A stretch of 64,000 nt of DNA from Pseudomonadota bacterium (GTDB lineage Bacteria > Pseudomonadota > Gammaproteobacteria > Steroidobacterales > Steroidobacteraceae): contig JADIZR010000004.1 of NCBI GenBank assembly GCA_016704655.1, forward strand, positions 62,001 to 126,000. Direction: 5' to 3'. A program made the translations under genes and the position numbers. Positions within the stretch are counted from its first letter, which is position 1, and every line of letters begins with the position of its first letter. The notes beneath the pieces were generated by a model. It saw only the letters and a program-made list of their open reading frames with translations, ran no database searches and was not told where the DNA came from. Shown piece by piece: positions 56,633 to 64,000 of the stretch.

Positions 56633-58768
56633 TCACTCCGCCTCCGCCTCGGTCGCCTTGGGGCCGCCGAACCGGTAACTCATCGAGAGCGTCACGTAGT
56701 TGACGTCGTAGTTGTAGGGGTCGACGCCCAGGCCCAATACCGTCGGCATGGCAGCCGGCTGCGCGTTGTACGACCAGTCGCTCGTCTTGAGCGTTTCGTA
56801 CCACCACGTGAGCCTCAGGTCCGTGCGTTCGCTGAACCCGTACGTCATCGCGGCCTTGAACGAGCTGAGTTCGCTCGTTACGACCGGGAAGTTGCCGCCA
56901 CCGGCGCCCGTGATGCGCGTGCGCGAATGGCCCGAGCCGTAGTTGTAATCGAGGTTGACGCCGATCTTGTCCGTGAACTGCGCGTTCACGCCCGCGCCGT
57001 ACGTCTCGAAGTCGTCCTGCACGTGTCCCACCCAGTCGGCCGAGGTGAAGGTGCTGCTGCCCCTCGTGCGCGAATCGATCTTTTCGCGCCCGAGCGTGGC
57101 GTAGGCCGCGATCTTTTCGTTGACCGTCCAGTTCAGGTCGACGCCATAACGGCGATCGAGGCCCGAATCCAGGCCCAGGTCCGACTGCAGGTAGCTGTCG
57201 TCGCCGTAAAACACGCTGGCGCCGAGCGACAACGGCAGCGATCCGACCGCGACGTTGGTCAGCAACTCACCATAGGAACGATAGCGATACGCCTGGTTGA
57301 ATTTGCGCATGAGCGGGTTCTGGCCGAAACCGGCCGCGACGTTCACGTCGTACCCGTCCGGGTCGCGCTCCTCGACGCCGCCCTTCGCGACGATCCCGAG
57401 GTACCCGCTCGGGCGGAACTGCACGCGGCCCCAGCCGTCGAGTACTTCCTCGCCCGACACCTCGAGCGCCGAGCCCGTCCGGTCGGTATTGCGCCACTCG
57501 CCGCCGACGCCGATCGCGAGGTCGTCGTACACGTCGAAGTCGGCCGAGCCGTTCAAGCGCGTGCGTTCATAGCCGTAAACGGCATTCACGCGGTCGTCCA
57601 CGATCGGGAACAGGTCCGTGTGCACGATCGAGGTGAACGTGCCCTGACGACTGTCGTTGTCGCGCTCGTCGTAGGCCGCCGATCCGCGCAGGCGCAGCCG
57701 GTCCAGCGGGCGGGCACTGACCGCGAGGTCCGCGCGCGTCACACTGATGTCGCCGTCGAGATCGCCGAACGGCAGCGCGTCGACCGCGACGTTCGGATTG
57801 ATCGTGTACGGGTTGAAACCTGTTTCCTGCGAGCCTTGCCCCATGGCGGCCGACGCGGTGACGGCCATGTTCCAGGGCAGGCCGAACCAGCCGAACGACA
57901 CCGCCACCTCGTTGTAGAGGTTGTCGGGCTCGAGCGACATCCGCCCGGCGTCACCACCGGGGGCCGCCGCGTTGTAGGGATTGTCGAACTGGAAGCCAGC
58001 GGCCTTCGTATCGTAGATCGAGGCGAAGTAGCCGAGCTGCGCGAACCAGTGCTTGCCCTGGTAGCGCACGTCGGCATTGATGCGATCGGTCGAGTCGTCA
58101 ATCGGCCGCAGCATCTCGGTCGAGACGCTGCCGAACGAGCCGTAGCGCGGGCGCGTGCCGCTGCGCTCGTCGCGCTTATAGTCGAGCCCGAACGTCCATT
58201 GGTCGCCGAAGAAGAAGCGCCCGTTCGCGCCGTAGCGGTCGCGATCGTAACCGACGTCCACGGGACGCAGGCTCGTGCCGAGCGCCGTCATGCCCGCCGT
58301 GCTGCCGGCGCGCACCCAGCCGCCGGGCAGCGACAGGTCGTCGCTGCCGGAGAAAATCGTCTCGCCCGTATCCGAGAGGCGGCGCGGGATGCGGTCGTAC
58401 GACAACCCGAACTCGTAGGCGCCCTGCTTGCCGCCCTCGATCGAAGCCGCGCGCGAATCGAGTCCGAGGTCGAGCAACTCGTAGTCGAGGTGATAGCCGG
58501 ACTCGAGCACGACGCCGCCTGCGGCGTTCGCTACGACGTACGCACCGTCTTCGTCAAGGCCGGTGTAGTCGCCGAACTTCGCGCTCGAGTCGTCGAGCCA
58601 GCCGGCGCCGATCTCGGCGTCTGCCGTATAGCCTTGCGCGAACGTGCATTTCTTGCAGGCCCAGGCCGAGGTGTCAGGAGCCGCCGCTTCTTCGGCGCGC
58701 ACGCCCGAGCCCGCCGCGAGCAGGATGGTGGCGACCGCGATCGAAAGTTTATGGCTGCGTTGTTCCAT
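56633..58768 (-). CDS. mtrB: MtrB/PioB-family outer-membrane beta-barrel
   Basis: 711 residues. A signal peptide ends near residue 25 (GVRA), followed by a CKKC pair at 38-41, the N-terminal CxxC kept in MtrB. The rest alternates polar and aromatic residues in many beta strands (for example YNYGSG, MTYGFSERTDLRLTWWYE) and ends with MSYRFG. MtrB forms a sheath around the decaheme MtrA so electrons cross the outer membrane. ATG 58768 lies 5 bases after the mtrA-like stop. Last gene of the operon, convergent with menA. Confidence 0.9.
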   Translation of the reverse strand: MEQRSHKLSIAVATILLAAGSGVRAEEAAAPDTSAWACKKCTFAQGYTADAEIGAGWLDDSSAKFGDYTGLDEDGAYVVANAAGGVVLESGYHLDYELLDLGLDSRAASIEGGKQGAYEFGLSYDRIPRRLSDTGETIFSGSDDLSLPGGWVRAGSTAGMTALGTSLRPVDVGYDRDRYGANGRFFFGDQWTFGLDYKRDERSGTRPRYGSFGSVSTEMLRPIDDSTDRINADVRYQGKHWFAQLGYFASIYDTKAAGFQFDNPYNAAAPGGDAGRMSLEPDNLYNEVAVSFGWFGLPWNMAVTASAAMGQGSQETGFNPYTINPNVAVDALPFGDLDGDISVTRADLAVSARPLDRLRLRGSAAYDERDNDSRQGTFTSIVHTDLFPIVDDRVNAVYGYERTRLNGSADFDVYDDLAIGVGGEWRNTDRTGSALEVSGEEVLDGWGRVQFRPSGYLGIVAKGGVEERDPDGYDVNVAAGFGQNPLMRKFNQAYRYRSYGELLTNVAVGSLPLSLGASVFYGDDSYLQSDLGLDSGLDRRYGVDLNWTVNEKIAAYATLGREKIDSRTRGSSTFTSADWVGHVQDDFETYGAGVNAQFTDKIGVNLDYNYGSGHSRTRITGAGGGNFPVVTSELSSFKAAMTYGFSERTDLRLTWWYETLKTSDWSYNAQPAAMPTVLGLGVDPYNYDVNYVTLSMSYRFGGPKATEAEAE

Positions 58769-58773
58769 GGCGG

Positions 58774-59727
58774 TCACCGTGTCAGCGACGAACCCGAGGG
58801 GTGGTTCGATCCGTGCACTTGCGAGTGGCAGTTCATGCAGTTTCCGAGCGCGAGCGCCGTGGCCGGCGCAGCGTTGCCGGGCAGGCCGGAAGGCCCGTAA
58901 CCGAAGCTCGGGTGTCCCTGCTGCGAATGGCACGACTGACAGAGCAGCGGGCCACGCAGTTTGACCATGCCGGGGTTGCTCGAGCCGTGCGGCGCGTGGC
59001 AGGTCGAGCAGTCCTCGGTGACCGGCTGGTGTTCCCACAGCAGCGGGCCGCGCTTCTCGGCGTGGCATTCGTAGCAGGTGTCGTTCACCGTCGCGCGCAC
59101 CAGCTGCTTCTGTGCCACCGTGCCGTGCGGAGCATGACAGTCGCTGCAGGCGAGCTTGCCCTGGCGCACCGGATGCGCATAGACCTTCTGGAACTGGCTG
59201 CGCTCGGCGACGTGGCAGGTGTAGCAGACATCGGGCTGCGTGGCCCTGGCCAGCACGGCGTCCTTCGCCTTGTGGCTGTCGTGGCATGCGGCGCACGAGA
59301 CGCTGTTCACGTCATGCGGACCCATGTGCCAGTTCGCCACCGCCGTCTTTTCGTGACAACCCAGGCACATCGCGTTCTGCACGCCGACGGGCGTATCGGC
59401 CGTGCGGCCGAACTTGATCATCGACGGGCGCGACTCGCCCTTCTTGACGCGCTTCGCGTGATTGCCGCCGGGACCGTGGCAGGCCTCGCACTGCAAGCCG
59501 CCCTTCCCGAACGGCGTGCGTGCGTCGTTCGGCTGCGCGTGCGCGGTGTGGAAGAGGTCGACCACTTCCGGGTCTTCGTGGCAGGTCAGGCAGGTGTCGG
59601 CACCCTTCGCGCTGTACGGCGCACCGGCGTTCGGCGCGTTCTCCGGCACCCCGGCGAACGCGAGCATGGGTCCCAGGCCCAGGCCGATGAGCAGCAGTCC
59701 TCGCGGCAACGCTTGCGGTAACTTCAT
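58774..59727 (-). CDS. mtrA: DmsE/MtrA-family decaheme c-type cytochrome
   Basis: 317 residues from ATG 59727 with a signal peptide (to about 25, AFA). Ten CxxCH heme sites are spread through the chain: CLTCH, CEACH, CLGCH, CAACH, CYTCH, CSDCH, CYECH, CSTCH, CQSCH, CMNCH, with distal histidines between them. This is the count and size of MtrA/DmsE (about 330). Sits inside the MtrB barrel, taking electrons from periplasmic carriers and passing them to surface cytochromes. Confidence 0.95.
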   Translation of the reverse strand: MKLPQALPRGLLLIGLGLGPMLAFAGVPENAPNAGAPYSAKGADTCLTCHEDPEVVDLFHTAHAQPNDARTPFGKGGLQCEACHGPGGNHAKRVKKGESRPSMIKFGRTADTPVGVQNAMCLGCHEKTAVANWHMGPHDVNSVSCAACHDSHKAKDAVLARATQPDVCYTCHVAERSQFQKVYAHPVRQGKLACSDCHAPHGTVAQKQLVRATVNDTCYECHAEKRGPLLWEHQPVTEDCSTCHAPHGSSNPGMVKLRGPLLCQSCHSQQGHPSFGYGPSGLPGNAAPATALALGNCMNCHSQVHGSNHPSGSSLTR

Positions 59728-59759
59728 GTCGGTGCGTCCGTCTTCATTGGGGTTACGCG

Positions 59760-62030
59760 TCAGTTGCTGTTCTGGAACTGGCCGACGCCGTGCGTGACCT
59801 TCACGTCGACCGGCTTGCCGGGGCCGTGACAGCTGGCACAGGTCTCCGCCGGTGCGGCAGGCGTCGCGCTGCTGGCGTCCTTCACCGCACTGAACGAGCC
59901 GCCGTTCAATTCCATGTGCTGCCTCGCCGTCGCGCCGCTGTGGCACGCGGAGCAGGCCGCGCTGGCGGGCGTGATCGCGACGTCGCCGGCCGGAGTCGAG
60001 CGGTCAGGGCCGGCGTCGATCGTGGTCGCAATGGCCGTCGCGGAACTCGGCGGGTAGTAAGTATCGGGCAGATGGCAACCTTCGCAATTATTGAGCTTGC
60101 CGGGATACGCCACGGAGCTGAAGTCGTAACCGGTGTTGTTGTAACCGCAGACCTGGTAATTGGCCGCGTGGATCGCGTGAACCATGTACTTCAGGTCGAT
60201 CGACTGATCATCCAGCGTCCCGGTGACCACTTCGCAACTCGAACCCGCGACGCGGCGATTGATGTCCGTCGCGTTCGGGTTATGGCACGTCGCGCAGAGC
60301 CCGACGTTGCCGGTACGGCTGTTGCCGTGCAGCGTGAGCTCCTGATGGCAATCGTTGCACCTGGCGATGTCCACGATCCTGCGGTACGCAACAGGCGCAG
60401 CGTCAGTGATCGAAAACGTCTTGCCAGCCGAGGCGACGGCGAGGCGCTCGAGCGTGCCGTCACCGTTGACGTCAACGGCAGGGCGGCCTTCGATGAGCGC
60501 CTCACCCGATCCCTTCGCGTCCGCGGGAATGGCTACGGCCGCCGTTGCGGTAAACCCGCCCGCGAACGCGGGGTCGGCCACACCGTTTGCCTTGAAGTCG
60601 ATGCGAATCGGCTGGGCCGGCGTACCGGTCGTCGCCGTGGCCGACTTGCTGCCGGTGTTGGTGAAGTCCGGCTGCGTCGAGAACGCAACCTCAACAGCCA
60701 GCGAGGCCGACGAATTCTGGAACGGGCCGTTGGCCGCCTTGATGTCGTACGGCGTATTGCCGTTCGTCGGATCGACGACGCGGATGGTCACCGTGGGCTT
60801 CTGGCCCGGCGCGGTGCTGGTGACGTTCAGGACTTCGTACTGGAACTTCGCAGCGGCCGCCTGCTCAGGGATCACGTGGGCGCTCGCAACCCGCAGGTTG
60901 GCGACGTCGGAGTTTGGGCCGTGGCAGGAGCTGCAGGTGTCGTCCGTCGCGGCGACGCCGCCGTGATTCTCGCCCGTGACGAAATTGACGTTGTCGTGGC
61001 AGGAGCTGCACGTCGCCGTGTTGACCGTGTACCGCCAGTTGCTGGCCTGCGGCGTGTCGGTGTCGCTTTCTTCGTGGCAGGTCGTGCAGTTGCGCTTGTC
61101 CTGCGGGTACACGACGTGACTGAAATCGGCGAACGTATTGCCGAAGCCGAAGATGCCGTAGAAACCGCCGGCCTCGACGCTCGGCAGCGTCTCGCCCGAG
61201 TGAATCTTGTGGATCATCACCTTAAGGTCGATCGAGTTGCCGGACTGCGCGTCGAACGAATACGACTCGTGGCACATCGCGCAGTACTGCAGATCGAAGC
61301 GTGCGCCGCCGTGGAACGACAGGTTGTCGTGGCACGCGTTGCAGGTGTCGTTGTCGACGATCTCGCGGCCTGACTCGTTGACCGGGAGGTTGGTCGCCGG
61401 CGTGAACGTGTAGACGGCGTTGTTGGCCGGGATCGCCGGTGTCAGTCGGATCTCGAGACCGACGCGATGCGGCAACGAGCCGTCGTACGGAATCTCAGCG
61501 TCGTTCTGCAGGCTCCTGGCGAAGGTGTAGGTGTAGACGCCGTTCTGCTTGTCGGTCCAGACGCCCGCCGTCGCAGTCTCCGTGTAGCCCTGGTTCGCCG
61601 GTCCGGTGCCGGTCACTTTGTCAGCCGGTGTGGGCGCCGGCGTGCCGGGGAAAGCCTCGGTCCTGCGCGTGATCGCATGCCACGTGCTCGAGGCGCCGTT
61701 CACCGCCGGCTCCAGCCGTGCCAGCACGAAGCGGATGTTGGCGGCAGGCAGCCCTTGCAGCGAGAAGTTGTTTTCATCGCGCAGATGGAGCTCAACGACC
61801 GGCTTGCCGTCTTCCGGCACCGTGACGCGCGTGATCGAAGCAACGATGGTCGTCGCCGAGGTGATTGGAATGGCGGCGCCGGTGCCCGGGCCCGGCGGGA
61901 ACACCGGATCCGGCGGCGTGGACGTGTCATCCGGCCCGTTGTCGCCGCTGCATCCGGCCAGCCCGATCGCGAAGGCGCCCAGGCCAGCGAGCAGCAGCGT
62001 CGTGAAAGGTGTCATGGAACTTCGTGTCAT
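59760..62030 (-). CDS. OmcA/MtrC-family decaheme outer-membrane lipoprotein
   Basis: 756 residues from ATG 62030 (a start at 62015 is also possible). Lipobox LAGC with the lipidated cysteine at residue 27. Ten CxxCH sites in two clusters of five (CNACH, CAMCH, CTTCH, CSSCH, CSSCH; then CNDCH, CATCH, CEGCH, CSACH, CASCH), each after a beta-sandwich domain, the MtrC/OmcA layout. The two HHDH-like regions (KVMIHKIHSG, KYMVHAIHAA) carry distal heme ligands. Predicted to be surface-exposed and to pass electrons to minerals or partners. Confidence 0.94.
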   Translation of the reverse strand: MTRSSMTPFTTLLLAGLGAFAIGLAGCSGDNGPDDTSTPPDPVFPPGPGTGAAIPITSATTIVASITRVTVPEDGKPVVELHLRDENNFSLQGLPAANIRFVLARLEPAVNGASSTWHAITRRTEAFPGTPAPTPADKVTGTGPANQGYTETATAGVWTDKQNGVYTYTFARSLQNDAEIPYDGSLPHRVGLEIRLTPAIPANNAVYTFTPATNLPVNESGREIVDNDTCNACHDNLSFHGGARFDLQYCAMCHESYSFDAQSGNSIDLKVMIHKIHSGETLPSVEAGGFYGIFGFGNTFADFSHVVYPQDKRNCTTCHEESDTDTPQASNWRYTVNTATCSSCHDNVNFVTGENHGGVAATDDTCSSCHGPNSDVANLRVASAHVIPEQAAAAKFQYEVLNVTSTAPGQKPTVTIRVVDPTNGNTPYDIKAANGPFQNSSASLAVEVAFSTQPDFTNTGSKSATATTGTPAQPIRIDFKANGVADPAFAGGFTATAAVAIPADAKGSGEALIEGRPAVDVNGDGTLERLAVASAGKTFSITDAAPVAYRRIVDIARCNDCHQELTLHGNSRTGNVGLCATCHNPNATDINRRVAGSSCEVVTGTLDDQSIDLKYMVHAIHAANYQVCGYNNTGYDFSSVAYPGKLNNCEGCHLPDTYYPPSSATAIATTIDAGPDRSTPAGDVAITPASAACSACHSGATARQHMELNGGSFSAVKDASSATPAAPAETCASCHGPGKPVDVKVTHGVGQFQNSN

Positions 62031-62044
62031 GGCGATTCTTCCGG

Positions 62045-64000
62045 TCACTGGGTGCACTGGCCGTAAGGCAGCGTGGCGCAATGCAGCTTCTCGGTGTCAA
62101 AGGTCCGGCCCGGGCCGTGGCAGAACGCACAACCTTCCGCGGCGGACGACGGTACCAGCGCCTTGGCAACGCCGAAGCTGCCGCCCTGCGACTGCATGTG
62201 GGTCGCGGCCGCGGCCGACGTGTGACAGCCCTTGCAGGTGCCGGCCGTCGCCGAGTCCGCGAGATCGTCCTTCCACGCGAGCGCCGCCGCATCGTCGGTC
62301 AGGGTCGTTCCCGCATCAACCGTGATGGGCAGTGCACTGGTTCGAGCCGCATAGGCCTTGCCGTCCACGTGGCAGCCAGTGCAGCGAGCAAGGCTCTGTG
62401 GATAGGTGACCGCACCAAACGGCACCACGTTGCTCGCGTGCAGGTTGTGGATGAAGGCCCCCAGGGCCAGCGGACCGAAGGAGTCCGCACCGAACGTGCC
62501 ACCGACGCTGGAGTTATGGCAGACGGTACAGATAATCGGGTCGCCCGCGCGACTGCCGCCATGCAGGGCCAGGCGCTTGTGGCAGGTTTCGCACTTGGCC
62601 TGGTCCACGAGCTGCTCGCGGGGCACGCCGCCACCGAAGGCGAACGCACTCTCCGGATAGGCCTCGGAGCCATCGGGCATGACGCGCCGGCCCTCGAGCA
62701 CGACCATCAGGCCCTTGCCTAGCGTCGCATCGTCAAAGCCGGCAGGCAGCACCTGGGCGAGCGTGTAGCTGTAGGTACCGTTGCCGTTGTCGACGACGCT
62801 GGCCATGTTGGCGATCAGGTCGATGACGATCGCCTCGCCCCGGCTGGCCTGGTACTTGTCGCCCGCAATGTCTGCAACGTTGTGGATATCGGCGGTCGAC
62901 CAGGCAAAGTCGAGGCGCAGCCGGCCCGTGGTGATCGCTTTCACGTCCATGGGCTGGCCGTCCGTGCCGAGGATCTGGAAGGTCACTTTCGGCGCCTGGC
63001 CAGCGAGGGCGTTGTCGACGCTCAGGACCTTGTAGGTGAACAAGCTGCCATTCTCGATCGCCTTGCGGTCCGGATCCTTCTGGTGCGAGGCGAGGCTGTC
63101 GCCGGCCACGCCATCCGCCCGGTGGCAGCCCGCGCACGAGCCGTCAGCGGGCGTGAAATCCGGCGGCAGCAGCGGCGTGCTGGAATGCGTGTACGTGTAC
63201 GTGTAGAGGCCCGTCGTGGCGCTGGGGCCGGTCTTGTTCAGGCCGGCGTCATGGCAACCACCGCAGGCGGCCGCACTCGGATTCGACTTCCAGTCGTCGC
63301 CCTGCGGCATCGATGCGGACTTGACGTGGCAGGTCTCGCAGAAGGAAATCGGCTGCGGATAGGTGACTTCGCCCGCGTCGAACAGCGTGCCGTTGAAACC
63401 ATAGACGATGAACGGCTCGCTGCGGTTGTCACCGCGATGGATCGAGTGCGCCATGTAGGCGAAGTCGACCGATTCTCCGGAATCAGGGTCAATCGTCGCC
63501 GGGTTGTGGCAGACAGCGCAGTATTCGTTGCTGCGGCGCGGACCGCCGTGTTCGCCGAACCGGACGTGGCAGCCCTGGCAGTTCGCGGTCGCCGCAATGA
63601 GCTTGCTCGAGACGGCGCCGCCGCTCGGAACGAAGTCCTTGAAGGGATTGTCCGGCGCGAGTGCGCGTGCGCTGCCCGTCAAATCGATGGCAAAACTGAT
63701 GCGGTGCGTCAGGCTAGGCTCGTAGGTCACGGCAATTGGCGTGGTGACCGTGCTCAGGTCAACCGCCGAGGTGTAGCGGTACTTGCCCGCTCCCAGTTCC
63801 TGCCAACCAGCGGCCACGCCGCTCTCGGTGTTGGCCTGCACGGCGTTCGGCAGCGCCGGGGTCGCAATGCTGGGTGTACCACTGCGATTGATGTAGCTCT
63901 GCCAGCGCGACGGGACGCCGCCTGCCGCCGGCACCAGCTTGGCCACGCCCAGGCGCAAGGTGGTCGCCGCGAGGCCAAGCACGGCGCCGCCCTTGTCCGT
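62045..64000 (-). CDS. Second OmcA/MtrC-family decaheme protein (5' end beyond window)
   Basis: 651 residues are visible; the frame is open through the window edge, so signal peptide and N-terminus are missing. Ten CxxCH sites (CQGCH, CAVCH, CETCH, CGGCH, CAGCH, CETCH, CTVCH, CTGCH, CKGCH, CAFCH) with FAYMAHSIHRG and GAFIHNLHAS supplying distal histidines. Ends THE...LPYGQCTQ-like, 14 bases before the next gene. Similar in layout but clearly diverged from the neighbour, so a paralogue rather than a duplicate copy. Confidence 0.93.
   Translation of the reverse strand, partial: TDKGGAVLGLAATTLRLGVAKLVPAAGGVPSRWQSYINRSGTPSIATPALPNAVQANTESGVAAGWQELGAGKYRYTSAVDLSTVTTPIAVTYEPSLTHRISFAIDLTGSARALAPDNPFKDFVPSGGAVSSKLIAATANCQGCHVRFGEHGGPRRSNEYCAVCHNPATIDPDSGESVDFAYMAHSIHRGDNRSEPFIVYGFNGTLFDAGEVTYPQPISFCETCHVKSASMPQGDDWKSNPSAAACGGCHDAGLNKTGPSATTGLYTYTYTHSSTPLLPPDFTPADGSCAGCHRADGVAGDSLASHQKDPDRKAIENGSLFTYKVLSVDNALAGQAPKVTFQILGTDGQPMDVKAITTGRLRLDFAWSTADIHNVADIAGDKYQASRGEAIVIDLIANMASVVDNGNGTYSYTLAQVLPAGFDDATLGKGLMVVLEGRRVMPDGSEAYPESAFAFGGGVPREQLVDQAKCETCHKRLALHGGSRAGDPIICTVCHNSSVGGTFGADSFGPLALGAFIHNLHASNVVPFGAVTYPQSLARCTGCHVDGKAYAARTSALPITVDAGTTLTDDAAALAWKDDLADSATAGTCKGCHTSAAAATHMQSQGGSFGVAKALVPSSAAEGCAFCHGPGRTFDTEKLHCATLPYGQCTQ

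Overview
The window is high-GC DNA whose gene order is gammaproteobacterial: miaB-phoH-ybeY-corC, uvrA divergent from an MFS gene plus ssb, and tRNA-Tyr/Gly/Thr-tufB followed by the whole ribosomal protein and RNA polymerase superoperon. I cannot name a genus. A nevskiales/steroidobacter-like or other deep gammaproteobacterium would fit, but that is inference.

Layout. 1-8 kb: tRNA-modification and ribosome-maturation operon (miaB, phoH, ybeY, corC cut by the left edge), then ssb and an MFS transporter divergent from uvrA. 8-11.4 kb: a patchy stretch with a GNAT acetyltransferase, a small alanine-rich lipoprotein, a damaged pepQ and mscL. 11.4-44.3 kb: one nearly unbroken minus-strand run, in transcription order tRNA-Tyr, tRNA-Gly, tRNA-Thr, tufB, tRNA-Trp, secE, nusG, rplKAJL, rpoBC, rpsLG, fusA, tufA, rpsJ, the rest of the S10 operon, the spc operon to secY-rpmJ, and the alpha operon rpsM-rpsK-rpsD-rpoA-rplQ, closed by a strong hairpin terminator. 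Sigma70-like promoters with 17-bp spacers are visible before tRNA-Tyr, rpsL, rplC and rpsM. 44.4-46.9 kb: an aldo/keto reductase stub, a TerC-family membrane protein, murI and a PilZ protein.

47.1-55.1 kb: a nine-gene V/A-type rotary ATPase operon (G/H-like, C, I, K, F, E, A, B, D) with coupled, overlapping cistrons. 55.2-56.6 kb: a MenA/UbiA-type prenyltransferase and a collapsed SDR-like gene with a G-rich middle. 56.6-64 kb: a minus-strand operon for an outer-membrane electron conduit: two tandem decaheme OmcA/MtrC-family proteins (the first cut by the right edge), a DmsE/MtrA decaheme cytochrome and an MtrB/PioB porin. The right third therefore looks like a respiratory/bioenergetic island: a quinone prenyltransferase, an extracellular electron-transfer conduit and an ion-pumping or ATP-making rotary machine.

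Quality caution. Several genes that should be intact carry one-base shifts (rpoC, rpsD, V-ATPase F, the ssb stop), pepQ has an internal deletion, and long G or C homopolymers occur at several sites. Because rpoC and rpsD are essential, I read most of these as sequencing or assembly errors rather than biology; they are annotated as frameshifted genes.
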